From NCBI RefSeq assembly GCF_964204865.1, contig NC_135251.1, positions 26,722,001 through 26,786,000 of the forward strand: DNA of 64,000 bases, in the 5' to 3' direction. The stretch comes from Styela clava (Eukaryota > Chordata > Ascidiacea > Stolidobranchia > Styelidae). Numbering within the stretch: the first letter of the stretch is position 1; each line of letters opens with the position of its first letter. A model generated the notes under the pieces. The model saw only the letters and a program-made list of their open reading frames with translations. It did no database searches and was not told the origin of the DNA. The translations under genes were made by a program, and so were the position numbers. Shown here in pieces: positions 24,795 to 37,544 of this stretch.

Positions 24795-27700
24795 ATCGAT
24801 ACGTGCTTTTCGTAAACCATCGAGATGCATGGGTTTTCGGCTCTATAGATCCATCATCTGGAACTGCTGCAATGCTGGAACCTTTTAGGGCAATTGGTGC
24901 GGCAGTAAGGAATGGATGGAAACCCCGCCGAACAATTGTATTTTGCAGCTGGGGAGCTGAGGAATATGGATTGATCGGATCTGCTGAATGGGTTGAAGTG
25001 TGTTTTACTAATAGTATTATTTCTTCAGACACCTCATGTATATAAACACGTCCTAGAATAAATTGAGTTATACGAAGTGTAGTCTTAAATAATTTTCTTC
25101 GGCTAACGCTGTTATGTAAATCAAAAATAATTTGTAACTTGATAACTAATATATTTGGATTTACTAAAAAGCTGTTTTATCAACACAGGACTATAAATAT
25201 ATTAGATATAAGTCCAGTGTTCCAATATCGAGCAATAAACTCAGATTCTATGATTAGTTCCGATTATTTTCGGTTACATTTATTCATTTAAAAGTAATCA
25301 TAAGGCGTTGAAATGTGCTATACTATAACAATTTTAAAGAATATGGAGCAACTACATGGAGTTGAAAACATTCAAAAGGCTTTCTACAGGAGTTTCAGAA
25401 AGTTTTGGGTTCGAGATCTGTTGCCTACCTAAACGTTGATTCCTCCATTAGAGGGGGTTATAGTTTTAGTGGTGGTGGTTCTCCAAGTATTAAGAATGCC
25501 GTATTTGAAGCCGCACAACTCGTGACTAATCCAAATCCAAGTGAAATAGCCGAGGGAAGAAAGAACGTATACGATACATGGGCTTATACAAATGGAAATA
25601 TCAAACCTGGGGAAGCTACTCCATTTACCTAGTCTTTAAAAAAATTTCATTTTCTGTGTTTTATACTCACCTCAATCCCTGTCAGTAAAGAAAGGTACAG
25701 TTTTTATATTTAAAATACTGCGAGAGACTTTGTTCGTTGATTGTTACCAGTTTTGGCAAATTTCGCTGTTGTGTCGCGCGTAAATTCCCTTATTTTTATC
25801 TAAACTTCTTTGAGGTTTGTGTATTTTATGCCTCGCCTGCTTTGGTCAGTATCTTTTTTCATTGTGGTATTCGGCCTCGTTTGGTACAATTAGGGTAAAG
25901 GTAGGGTAGTTAGAGTAATATATGAGCATCGTTGTATTTGCTGTGAATTATATTTGTTTTATTTTTAATTCTCATTTACTGCTTGCTTGGTTCAGTTACT
26001 AATTTTCAATAATTGATAAACCGGTATCGTTGACGTATATAGCTTGGCTATTTCGTAATTGTTAACTCAGGATATTAAGCGTTTTCGTTTTTGTCCTATT
26101 ACCTCCGCTGATGATGACTTTTTGTTCCCTTTTTTATGATTTATTGTTAAATATTTCATTATATTTGCAGTTAACCCACTTCCCTAAAATAGGTTATGCC
26201 ATGAAACATTCGTGTGTCTAAATATGACAACCCCATTTTGCAGATTTTCAACTCTTGGATCAGGCAGTATTACACAATGTTTCTGCAGCTTACGGGTACT
26301 ACAGTAATGGATGCGAAATATGTGTATGATCAGGTGCGTAAACTCAAAAAGAAGGAAAATGTATTTCAAACTTATATTTTTACATATTTAATTTAAAGAA
26401 GTTGAATATATATTTTTCTGTGAAGACTAAAAACCCTTGTAATGTATTGACTTTTTAGAGACTCGGCCTATTCAGCTTTTCAGTGTATCATTCAATTTAT
26501 GAAACATTCGACTATGTTAAAACGTTTGTAGATCCGAATTTTCTTTATCATCAAGCATCGGAATTGACACGGAATTTAGCGGACTCGGCGGTTTTGCCTC
26601 TAAGCGCTGTAGATTATGCAACGAAAATGAATGCCGATAAAGACGCATTGTTGGAATTTTTATAAACAAAATCTGACTTATCATGGCATGGATCCAAGTA
26701 AGTACATTTACCAGTTTTATGATAAAGACATGTTCCCAATTCTATACTAAAACTACTGTCACTCGCTGTAATGTTTAGTGTGTCCGAACAACTTGAACGT
26801 ACATGTAAATTATATTATGCTTTCTTCTTTTTGACGATTTCAGCATTACTCGACGACGCCATGAATAATTTTACTACAGCTGCAGAGAATCTCCATAATC
26901 TATATCATATGAGTACAATTAATTAATGAATAGCTATATCCGCAGGAAAAGGCAATGAATCACGTAATTCTCAGTTTAGTGCGAGTATTGCAGTGTTATC
27001 TACTTTCTCGAAAAGAAAAAGCACAAACAAAATACAATTTATGCTTTGCTTCTTTGCTCTTGGGAACCTTTAGTTAGGTATTTGTGCCTACGGCGATTTT
27101 ATTGTATCAAATCGAGCTTTTTTATAATTTTATTTAAAATCTTTTTTGAAAATTGTGATGCCTGTTTGATGAAGTCCCACATCACATGTCGATGAGCGTG
27201 TATGTACATCTGTATTTTCAGTGCACTAGCCGTGAGAGTAATCAATGATCAACTCATGCAACTTGAACAAGCATTCATCGATAAACAAGGAATAGAAAGT
27301 GAAACTCAGTTCAGGTAATAACAATTTGCCTTAATTACCCTAAGTAATATTAAATGTATTTTTTCTGCTAGCAATGTTTAAGAATTTATAGCACAGTGTA
27401 GGCTAACTCTCAAATGATAAAATATATTGTTGTAAAAGTAAATTTTTATTTTTATCGGAATTGCAAATTATCGTTACCGAACCCGGCGTCTAGTATATGG
27501 AACCTAATGACATTTTTTCATCTGCGATTTTATTTAGTCACGTAATATACGCTTCAAGTCTTCACAATACTTATGGTGGCGCTGCATTTCCAGGACTTGT
27601 TGACTCGATGTTTGAAATCGATGCTGACCCAGATCCGGATGCAAGATGGTAAACGGTAATTTAAGCATAGAACCACATGAATTCTTGTTTTTCTGATTAT

Positions 27701-27916
27701 TTAAAGGTAATAATAGCAATTACAAACAAACAAAAAAAAAAAATTTATTGACCAACGACATAGCTATGCTATATCAGAAAATTACAGAATCACACAGACT
27801 GGAAATTATTTTTCTTCCAGGTCCGTCGACAATATTCTATCCTTTTGTATCATATCGGTTCTGCAGCATCAACACTGAGAGACGTTGTACCAATCCGGGG
27901 ATATTCAAACGCATAA
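24795..27916 (+). pseudogene. NAALADL1-like pseudogene, exons 8-15 only (gene 3)
   Basis: Exon relics: 24795-24997, 25390-25610, 26244-26333, 26459-26697, 26844-about 26912, 27222-27314, 27538-27655, 27821-27916. Exons 1-7 (membrane anchor and apical domain) are absent upstream. Damage: the exon 9 donor is GGAAGC where genes 1 and 2 have GTAAGC; exon 10 is one base short, shifting the frame at the GSGSDY motif; exon 11 lost 15 bases and then frameshifts to a TAA; exon 12 is shortened; exon 14 has TGG-TAA. Exon 8 keeps the His/Asp and Glu-Glu zinc motifs, though GNHRD reads VNHRD. Exons 13 and 15 remain open. A dead copy with relaxed constraint. Confidence 0.9.
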
Positions 27917-28403
27917 AGTAATGAAAACAGATGTGATGTATATTTGTGTACATTTTTCCATAATAAGTCTTCATAATACTCATTGCAGTAAATAAACCCT
28001 CATTCTAGTAGCATAAATCAGTCATTGATTTAATTTCCTGTTAATGGTATCACGTAATTTCACGATAGTATCAAAATGAATGACAATTTTAATGAAAACT
28101 CAAAAATTTTCCAATGACTTATATTGGTTATACACTATAGAAAATCTGAATAACGATAACGCATCTGGGCCCATATCATGGGGTCAAATATTATATTGTA
28201 TTATATATCATTTCCTTGTACCTGCATGCTAAATTTATAGAATTTTTGAATAATTAAAGAACAATTCACTTTTGAAGAATTCGTCAGCTTTTAACAATAA
28301 AACGACCATCAAACTACAGGAAAAAAAGACAGAACAAAATATATATCATAAAACTAAATCAAATGAAATTATAAATTATTCAAACAAACTTGATATTATA
28401 GAC

Positions 28404-28720
28404 CAGGGGTGTGCAACCTTTTTCGCAGGCGGACCAAATATCAATAACCAGGTGAAACCGCGGGCCGCACCTACATTTAACACAGCTTTCAAACTCAGCT
28501 TTCTATTAGTTGCAGGCACAAAATGATGTCCTTTTGTTATTGATCTCATGTCATCATTAGGGGTCCTTGCAGAAATGACAAGTTAAAACGCCTAAATTGT
28601 TAGCTTTTGTATCTTTTAATATTAATTTTTTTTAAACTGCTCTCCAGTTGCCTCCGCGGGCCGCACAATTTTCCTTTGCGTGCCGCATTTGGCCCGCGGG
28701 CCGCACTTTGCACACCCCTG
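28404..28720. mobile_element. hAT MITE, 317 bp, perfect 8-bp TSD
   Basis: Termini CAGGGGTGTGCAA and TTGCACACCCCTG are exact inverses, with GGGCCGCAC-type motifs inside both ends. TTATAGAC flanks it at 28396-28403 and 28721-28728. The interior has no transposase. Confidence 0.95.
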
Positions 28721-29613
28721 TTATAGACGACAGCAAGAACAGCTGGTAATGAAGCTATCCATTCTGTTTACTTGCTCACCTAAACAGTGACCAATTATAA
28801 ATAGTGCTATTTATAGATGGACTTGCTAATGTGTACTATCACAAATTGTATAAATTTTATGTATTCAAAAGTGGTGATTACCGAAAATATTATCCTTTCA
28901 ATAGCAAATTGGAGTAACATACTTATGCAATACATATACATACACACATATGCATACATAGCAATACTCCATTCCTTCGTATATAATATGTTTCACAGGT
29001 TAGAATTCTGTCGACATTTTGTGGATTAAGACACAGATACAAATATCTGTACTGATTTAAGATGTTAGAAACTAAAAAAGACAACTGTAGATTCGGTAAT
29101 TCTTTCAATAATACTTGTATTCGAACAACATTGGTTTCTTATGAACCAAATGCATCTAGTAGTTGCATTCATAACATAATACAAAAATCAAACTGGCTGG
29201 TTATCAATCATTAGATCTAGCATGAAGAACATTTTTGATTTATTCATTAGTTTTTTTAATATATGCACGGCCTCGGTAAATCTAGAGGCGACCGATCCAA
29301 ATTTATCGATACCTTTTGAAATGTGGCACTGTTTTAATTTTCACATTTGTCTATTGGCCGGTTTTGGAAGAACGAGAAAAGGAAAATTCATTTGTTCGGT
29401 AAATAAAACACAGTATAACAGTTTTACATGAAATAAAGATTTTTGGTGAATGTCTGGGTAGTAACGAGACGACCATAGGACGACCATTCAAGTCAAATTT
29501 TTCTCAGTTTCCATAGGAAAAGGAGACTTGTATTATATGCCCTTTTAAACTCGAAGTTTAATATATATGTTAACCAAATTCTAAATAATATTCTATATAT
29601 GTTATTTTATTTT
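28721..29613. other. Spacer after gene 3, no gene seen
   Basis: AT-rich DNA with short uninformative frames. It falls in the 3.4 kb that is missing from the right duplicate (between offsets 11,328 and 7,930). Confidence 0.5.
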
Positions 29614-30201
29614 AGCTTCATCAGGCCTGAGTACAAAATTGTAAGTAGTGAACGGAAAGAAAGTTGAAGTTTCTGTATCTTGTCATCACGAGTTACAAAA
29701 CTCCGATATTTCATCATGGAACGGAGTCATTCTTCTGTACAGTATTTTACAATTAAATTCATTGGAATACATATCAAAAGAAGCTGTTCCATGCTTGCAA
29801 ACTTCGCAGAGCGGCGGTAACACAATAGTTGCTGAGAATGGCCAACGTAATGAAACAGACAACGGGGAAAAATCAATAAAACTTTGCACTGTTCTTGTGG
29901 GAAACAAAGCAAATGAAGCAAAATAAGTAGGAATGTAAAGGTAGATGAAGGTGAAAAATTATCATCTGAACTGGGCTGTGTTGGATTTTTTGAAACATCT
30001 GTAACTTGTAATGAAAACGTCACAAAATCTTTTGAATCGCTGATACAAAAAATGTTGGAGGAGTTGGCCAAAATACCTCCGGAGAAAATAACAAAGCCCA
30101 AGTCAAATGTAATATATCGTGGTTTGAAAGAAACCTCGACATACAGGAAATACATGAGCGTTAGAGATTCATGCACATCAGTCCCGGCAAATTGATGATC
30201 A
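29614..30201 (+). pseudogene. Ras-superfamily small GTPase fragment, pseudogene (copy 1)
   Basis: Begins after TTTATTTTAG, a possible acceptor. The frame from 29648 reads VNGKKVEVSV, then SWNGVILLYSI (the Ras beta-strand after switch II), then CTVLVGNKAN (the G4 box, NKxD in the family, here ending in Asn). After a one-base frameshift near 29918 it continues VDEGEKLSSELGC, GFFETSVTCNENV (G5, like ETSAK) and the C-terminal helix SFESLIQKMLEELAK, ending at a TGA. The G3 DTAGQ box is unrecognisable and the N-terminal P-loop exon is absent. It looks like one decayed exon of a Ras-like gene. The subfamily cannot be assigned by eye. Confidence 0.75.
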
Positions 30202-30241
30202 AGACATGATGTATTAACGACAACCGACAATACGTAACATT

Positions 30242-32458
30242 ATTAATGCTGATACGCTTGTTAACGGAGGGTACAGTTTTGATGCTGGCGGTTCTCCAAG
30301 TATTAAGAATGCAGTTTTTGAAGCAGCAAAACTCGTGACTAATCCTAACCCAAATGAAATATCCATGGGAAGAAAAACTGTATACGATACATGGGCTTAT
30401 ACAAATGGAGGGAACGAACCTGAGTAAGCATCCCAGTGTACTTATTTGTCTCCAAGACTTAGACATTCCAGTAATTTTTGTTATATTTATACTTATTCAT
30501 CGCGACCCTATTTTGTAAAATTTGCAGATTTTCAACACTTGGATCAGGTAGTGACTACACAATGTTCTTGCAGCTCACTGGCACTACAGTAATGAATGCA
30601 AATTACATATTTGATTCGGTGAGTAAATCTCAAAATGACAAATTTATTTTAGATATCAATAGATATTTAATTTAAAGTAGTTGTATATTTCTTTTTCTGT
30701 AAAAATGTGAGAAAAACCTATAATGAATTGATTTTTTTTTAGAGAATTGATATCCCCGGCTATCCAGTGTACCATTCCGTGTATGAAACATTCGATTTTG
30801 TTAAAAATTTTGTGGATCCAAATTTCCTCAATCATCAAGCAGCGGCGAGAGTTTTAGCGGAATTGACAAGAAATTTGGCGGACTCGCCAGTTTTGCCTTT
30901 GAGCGCTGTAGATTATGCAACAAAAATGAATGCTGATAAAAAAGCAATGTTGAATATTTATAAACAAAATCTGACTGATCATTGCATGGATCCAAGTAAG
31001 TACATATACCAGTTTTATGATACAGATAAATTTTGATAATTTATTTATTTTGATAAGAAATTCTGCCAATAGGTGTAATGTTTTGTGTTCACGAACAACT
31101 CAAACATACTCATAAATTATATATGTCTTCTCCACTTTGGTCATTTCAGCATTACTCGACGACGCCGTCGCAAACTTTACCACAGCAGCAACGAATCTTC
31201 ATAAAAGAATTAACAATCTCGATCTGACAGAGTAAGATGACTGTATATTATTTAACACTATGTTTATCTAAACGAAGCGCGATTCACTGATTATCCGACT
31301 TCCGACGTTAATCTGCTTCCAATCCTCCTTCCAACGAACCAACCGTGACATAGCTGAAATTGCGCCTTTGTAGGAAACGGAGTGGACCTATAGATCGTCT
31401 TGTTATTGTTGTTCTGCTTGTTATTTATTATTTATTCTTCTTCCTATTGTTACGAAAAAAATTGCCTTTCTCTTTAAATTAATGAAACGAATGATTTGAA
31501 ATTACTAGTCGTTGAAGTGATTAAAGATTGCATTTTTCGCAAGAAGTCTATATTTTATTTATTTCAAATATTCCTGTGAGCTCTATGAAATTAGTTGTTT
31601 CGTGGGCTATGATGTCATTAAAATTTGCACACCTGACGGCGGTTCCGCCAACACATATCAGCGAATCTCGTTTGCAGCGAACGTCGGCGGATCTCCAGTA
31701 GGTTGTCGTGCTTTCATTATAATTATTGTCCTTATTAAAAATTGGAGTTTAGGCATAACCTTGTTTTGTAATTTAATTAAGATTTACGCACTGAAGCAAT
31801 TTTATTGTAGAAAATAAAACCCTTGATCAAACTCAAACTGGGTAAACTCTTTCTGTAACTTGTAATGAGTGCTTGATGGAGTAACAGATCTGATGTCGAT
31901 ATCATATGTATATATGTATTTTCAGTGCACTAGCCGTGAGAGCAATCAATGATCAACTTATGCAACTTGAACAAGCATTCATCGATAAACAAGGAATAGA
32001 AGGAAGGAGCCAGTTTAGGTAATAACATTTTTTCTTCCATTCTGAAAAGACGTTCATAAGTACATACATTGTTGTAAAAGTTATTTTTCATTGGGAACTT
32101 TCTTTATTTGTGTGATTATATATATTATTTAGTCACGTGATATACGCTCCAAGTCTCCACAATACGTATGGAGGAGCAGCATTCCCTGGACTTGTTGACT
32201 CGATGTTTGAAATCAACGCTGACCCAGATCGAGATGCAAGATGGGAAAAGGTAACTTACCTGAATTTGTATATGAATGGTATTTATTTCTGCAATTTTAT
32301 TACCTTTAAAAAATAGAATTACACTATAATAATATGAAAGCTGAAAAATATTTTCTTTTCAGGTCCGTCGGCAATATGCTATCCTCCTATACCACATCGG
32401 TTCGGCGTCATCGACACTGAGAGATGTTGTACCAATCAAGGGATATTCAAACGTTTAG
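30242..32458 (+). pseudogene. Truncated copy of gene 2 (exons 9-15), lacks 5' half
   Basis: Exon pieces: 30242-30423 (exon 9 from INAD onward), 30528-30618, 30743-30995, 31150-31231, 31926-32018, 32133-32250, 32363-32458. All are open, in phase, with intact splice sites. It carries the equivalents of Asp439 and His537 but not His363, Asp373 or Glu410/411, and has no start codon, membrane anchor or promoter. It cannot make an active enzyme alone. The intact frame fits recent duplication rather than selection. Small differences from gene 2 include Gly to Asp in exon 11 (RIDIPGYP). Confidence 0.93.
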
Positions 32459-33606
32459 TGAAACTAAAACGAGTTGACTCAATGTAATTTTGTGATATAT
32501 ATTTGTAAAATGATTCCCAAATGAATCTACATAAAATTTAAAAGGTAATCCCGTAGTATGTGAACCCAGATCACGGACACCGGAACGTAGTATGTGTACC
32601 AGGTTAAGGTTAGGCCTTAAAGCAACTGTTGATAACCTTAAGCACTGAATCCCTTCAGCAGGCCTAAGTATACACAGTGAAATAGAAAATTAGAGAGGGT
32701 GACTTTTGCTGAATCCATATTGATGACATAAGATAGATAGAAACCTAATAGCATTTTAAAAGCAGAAACGGATATTGAAACTAATTTTAAAACCTGATCG
32801 GAAGCTCTTGGAGGTGCGGCGTTTCATCAGAAATATAAAATTAGATCTAACAACAACCAAGCACGAATGGATATACGGCACTATTTAAATATTTTTTGTG
32901 ACCTATTTTGAAGTATTTGTTGAGTTGCTATGCAGACATGATAGAGTGATTTTAAGAAGCTACGTTAGACATCCTATAATATTATGGAATTGTGATTGCG
33001 AGTAGACTCCGTGGTGGAGTTTGCATTCTCCCTTCAATATTCCAAAATATTTGCATCAACAGGCATCCTCATGTTGTCGACATCTATATTTCTACTTCAA
33101 TGGCCTTATATGCTCAAACGAAACAAAATTTTATACCCAATGTATCAAATCAAGAAGCATTTATTGCAACAATAGAAAAAATGATACTGTACAGCAGACG
33201 AGTTTTTAAGTTCATTGAACTGTTGATTTTGAATTGTTGATTCAAATTCATTGAAGGTTGTTCCTCGATCTAATATGTTTGCTTTGTGGAAAGTATATTG
33301 AACAGCATTATGAATAATTTTAGGGTGGGCTTGTCTACTTGGTTTGCTGAGCTCCATGTTGTTTTGTTATTTATCACGCATTTTATTCTATCTTTATTAA
33401 AATTAGTTTTAAAAATTTAAAGACTTATCAAATCTAATATTTCATATTAAACTGTAGCATAGTGACACACATAGGTCGTGTAATCAGATATTGCCTAGTC
33501 ACTGTTGTTTAAAGTTTATCGACAATGATGATCGTATAATTAATTAATCAATTTACAAACTATTTAATATTAACTATGAAAATTTAATTTTTAAAGAGCT
33601 AAAACT
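32459..33606. other. Spacer of the right duplicate, includes 5' flank of a lost gene
   Basis: No gene. 32542-32625 is the one-armed MITE remnant. 33130-33606 matches the immediate upstream region of gene 2 (15470-15941), so this DNA once preceded another array gene. 33130-34240 is what the left duplicate has lost. Confidence 0.7.
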
Positions 33607-33693
33607 ATGGCGACTCAATGTAACCAAAAAATTATAAGAGAGTAAAATGATAATGGATGAAATAAAGGCGGTGAGTATTGTGCAACATTTAAT
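33607..33693 (+). pseudogene. Relic of exon 1 of a deleted NAALADL1-like gene
   Basis: Starts ATGGCGACTCAATG like gene 1, then has lost roughly the transmembrane-coding middle of the exon (a jump from AAAATTATAA to GAGAGTAAAATG). It ends CATTTAAT|GTCAGTACC, the same donor as exon 1 of gene 2. The frame is broken and runs into TAA. No exon 2 follows. From about 33726 the sequence is that found downstream of gene 1 (12606 onward). Confidence 0.85.
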
Positions 33694-34052
33694 GTCAGTA
33701 CCTTCTTGCAATTTAAATGTAATTAAAAGTGAGCGACTTGACATAGTCTGAATAGATTTCTCAGAAAAAATCAAATCAAAAAGCGGGATGACATATTATA
33801 ATGAGACTTATTTATTACCAAAAATCGCAACATTTCTACAATTAGGTAAAATTTGCCTAATAGGTATATCTTCACTTTGTATTAACCATAATTGTTCGTT
33901 GTAACAAAATCAAGCGCATTCAAAGTTATAAGCTTCTTGTTTTTGCTTATTTGAAAACAAAATTGAAGACGTCAGGTCGGGGCACTATTTCAAGATTTTG
34001 TGTGACCTATTTTGAAGTCTCTGTTGAGTTGCTATGCAGACATGATAGACTG

Positions 34053-34513
34053 CAGTGGTTCTCAAACTTTTTGAAAAATTATGCATAATGGTCCCCTTGC
34101 AATTTTTTTAGTGACTCGCGGTCCACTAAAAAATGAAAGCAAATAGCAACGCGGTATATCAAGCATTCATCTACTGACTGACATCAAAATATTGACATTG
34201 ATTCATCTACTGACTGACAATAAAATATTGACATTGACATTAATTTTTAAATTACCCCGAAAAAGTTGACAATCAGATGCACACGCCTTTCATAAACAAT
34301 AAGCTCTGATTTACGGTACTTGCCACGTTCAAGAACGTTGGTTACGTAATAATGTCCTCAGTAGAGCCTGTCGTGATTTGGATAAACGCTGTAAAAGTAT
34401 GACATCAAAATTTTACTTCAAATCAAAGTGCGAGCTTTAAGTTGTCTCACTGTCTCCCTAAAATCGCTTCGCGGACCCCTAAGCGACCGCGGACCACAGT
34501 TTGAGAACCAATG
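34053..34513. mobile_element. hAT MITE (CAGTGGTTCTCAAAC type)
   Basis: Left end CAGTGGTTCTCAAACTTTTT, right end GTTTGAGAACCAATG, with GCGGTCCAC and CGGACC motifs inside. Flanks TGATAGAC (34043-34050) and TGATAGAG (34514-34521) are a near-perfect 8-mer duplication with two extra bases on the left. Only its right half survives in the left duplicate (to 23184), so it inserted before the 10.3 kb duplication. Confidence 0.75.
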
Positions 34514-35698
34514 TGATAGAGTGTTATTAAGAAGCTACGTTAGAAGTTCAGTCTATAATATTATGAGTTCTGATTGCGAGTAGACTCCATATAGTGGAGT
34601 TTGCATACCCTCTTAATATTTCAAAATATTTCCATCCACATGTATGCGAATATATTAGAATTGTACACTTAAATATAACAGCATTCCCATAAAAAGGATC
34701 ATTCAAGTTTTAAAAGTGTGTTGGAGATCAACCATAATTGAGATAATTAAAAATGTAGCGGGTATTCTGGGATCAAAAAATCCGACACAATAAAACGAAG
34801 GCTTACAGGAAACAACGGAAGATATAATAGCAATAAAATTTGCTAAGTAAGTTCAAACTTTGTCTTACCTAGTATGTGTAATTTATTCGCTGAAGGGAGA
34901 AAGGCAATTGCTCTCTCTATTCTGCACATGAATTTTCAAAATACAAATTTGACACATTCAAAGATTTAAAGAGTTTGAAATGTCAAAAATATGTCGATGA
35001 GGATATTTCTCTGATATTGTTTAAAAACAGTCCACGAGCAAAGCATTGCTTAGTTATATAATACGATATGCTTTTCACTCGTTGGAATTCACATTGAAGT
35101 AGCAACAAAAAATTACAAACTTCATTGTGCAATATAAAACATCAAATTCAAACATTGTATTAATTGTCATGCATTGCAATTGAATCTGAGTGTATATTCA
35201 AGCCAAATGGTTGCACATAACACACCTTGTGCACGGTGTAATAAACTGCGTGGACAATGCTTTCCGTATGTAAAAGCTTTTTAAGTAGGCCCTATCAATT
35301 GAATTAGGCCGTGAAAACATTCCATGAATTTATAAAACTTCCGATACCCACAAGAATAACAAAATATTTACATCGGATTGGATGGCCTTCTTTAATTTAT
35401 TGTTTCGATCTGTTTGAGAACAGATATTCGTGGTTTCTTGAGTTCACGCTTTAGCTGTGCGGACAGGAAATCAGCCAATTTCTCAATTGTTGTCATCTAT
35501 TTTCATTCTTGAACATGGGATTATCATTCCCATGGGTATAGCGCGGAAAACGTCCCATGAGGTGGGTGGTATGGGAAAGTACACAAGATATTTTCAATGG
35601 CAATATTATTACGTAATCTATGTCCCTGACTGTTATACTTTTTACCTTCCAAAAGATGTATATATCTAAATTTGTTTAGGGCGGGATACCATATAGAT

Positions 35699-35922
35699 CA
35701 GACATGGGTAAAGTACGGCCCGCGGGCCAAATCTGGCACGGAATTTGTTGAGATTGTGATTAAATTTAGTTTTGACACGAGGGTTGTTGTTTTCCACTGT
35801 TGCTTTTGTAACACTGTAAATATTATTCATAAAATGTAACTTTTTACGTCACACTTACATGGCCCGCCAGTCTAGGTAGGCAAAATTTTTGGCCCCTTGT
35901 TCAAAAACCTTGTCCACCCCTG
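35699..35922. mobile_element. hAT MITE, duplicate of 24373-24596
   Basis: Same 224-bp element, same ATATAGAT flanks (35691-35698, 35923-35930), at the offset of the duplicated segment. It was copied by the segmental duplication, not by transposition. Confidence 0.92.
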
Positions 35923-36120
35923 ATATAGATGCACACATATTTTCATTTAAGATTATTTACCATGATTGGCCGAGGAATTGCCATGCCATGAGATGGATGA
36001 AACAAGCATAAATTGCCATGCGAAGAGATCGGACGGAAAATATGTCTCATGGACAAGCTTGCTCATTCTGATTATGATTTTACAATCGTTTGGCTGTTTT
36101 ATTTGTCCTTTTTAAAACAG

Positions 36121-36938
36121 ATTGATACGTGCTTTTCGGAAACCATCGAGATGCATAGGTTTTCGGCTCTATAGATCGATCCATCATCCGGAACTGCTAC
36201 AATGCTGGAACTTTTTAGGGCAATTGGTGCGGCAGTAAGGAATGGATGGAAACCTCGCCGAACAAGTGTATTTTGCAGCTGGGGAGCTGAGGAATATGGA
36301 TTGATCGGATCTGCTGAATGGGTTGAAGTGTGTTTTACTAATAGTATTATTTCTTCAGACACCTCATGTATATAAACACGTCCTATAATAAATTCAGTTA
36401 TACGAAGTAGTCCTAAATAATTTTCTTCGGCTAACGTTGTTTTGTAAATCAAAAATAATTTGAAACTTGATAACTAATATAATTTGATTTACTCAAAAGC
36501 TGTTTTATCAACACAGGACTATAAATATATTAGATATAAGTCCAGTGTTCCAATATCGAGCAACAAACTCAGATTCTATGATTATTTCCGATTATTTTCG
36601 GTCACATTTATTCATTTAAAAGTAATTATAAGGCGTTGAAATGTGTTATACTATAACAATTTTAAAGAATATGGAGCAACTACATGGAGTTGAAAACATT
36701 CAAAACGCTTTCTACAGGAGTTTCAGAGAGTTTTGGGTTCGAGATCTGTTGCCTACCTAAACGTTGATTCCTCCATTAGAGGGGGTTATAGTTTTAGTGG
36801 TGGTGGTTCTCCAAGTATTAAGAATGCCGTATTTGAAGCCGCACAACTCGTGACTAATCCATATCCAAGTGAAATAGCCGAGGGAAGAAAGAATGTATAC
36901 GATACATGGGCTTATACAAATGGAGATATCAAACCTGG
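36121..36938 (+). pseudogene. NAALADL1-like pseudogene, exons 8-9 (duplicate of gene 3)
   Basis: Exon 8 relic 36121-36327 and exon 9 relic 36718-36938. Exon 8 has TGG changed to TAG right after HRDA and a 4-base GATC insertion near 36178, so it is 207 instead of 203 nt and out of frame. Exon 9 is open but keeps the destroyed donor (GGAAGC) seen in gene 3. That lesion therefore predates the duplication, while the stop and insertion arose afterwards. Exons 10-15 were removed by the 3.4 kb deletion. Confidence 0.92.
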
Positions 36939-37544
36939 GGAAGCTACTCCATTTACCTAGTCTTTAAAAAAATTTCCTTCTCTGTGTTTTATACTCACCT
37001 CAATCCCTGTCAGTAAAGAAAGGTACAGTTTTTATATTTAAAATACTGTGAGAGACTTTGTTCGTTGATTGTTACCAGTTTTGGCAAATTTCGCTGTTGT
37101 GTCGCGCGTAACTTCCCTTATTTTTGTCTAAACAAACATGAGGTTTGTGTATTTTATGCCTCGTCTGCTTTATTCAGTATCTTTATTCATTGTGGTATTC
37201 GGCCTCGTTTGGTACAATTAGGGTGAAGGTAGGGTAGTTAGGGTAATATATGAGCATTGTTGTATTTGCTGTGAATTATATTTGTTTTATTTTTAATTCT
37301 CATTTACTGCTTGCTTGGTTCAGTTACTAATTTTCAATAATTGATAAACCGTTATCGTTGACGTATATAGCTAGGCCATTTCGTAATTGTTAACTCAGGA
37401 TATAAAGCGTTTTCGTTTTTGTCCTATTACCTTCGCTGATGATGACTTTTTATTCCCTTTTTTATGATTTATCGTTAAACTCAAAGTTTAATAGATATGT
37501 TAACCAAATTCTAAATAATATTCAATATATGTTATTTTATTTTA

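Larger units (their letters stand above)
19942..30241. repeat. Left unit (D1) of a 10.3 kb tandem duplication
   Basis: From ATTAATGCTGATACG in exon 9 of gene 2, the sequence repeats at 30242 with a constant offset of exactly 10,300 through exons 9, 10, 11 and 12. The unit ends in CGTAACATT at 30241, matching 38165-38173. It contains gene 2 exons 9-15, spacer, gene 3, a hAT MITE and the Ras-like fragment. Relative to its duplicate it lacks about 1.09 kb between 22220 and 23017 (the offset changes from 10,238 to 11,327). Confidence 0.92.
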
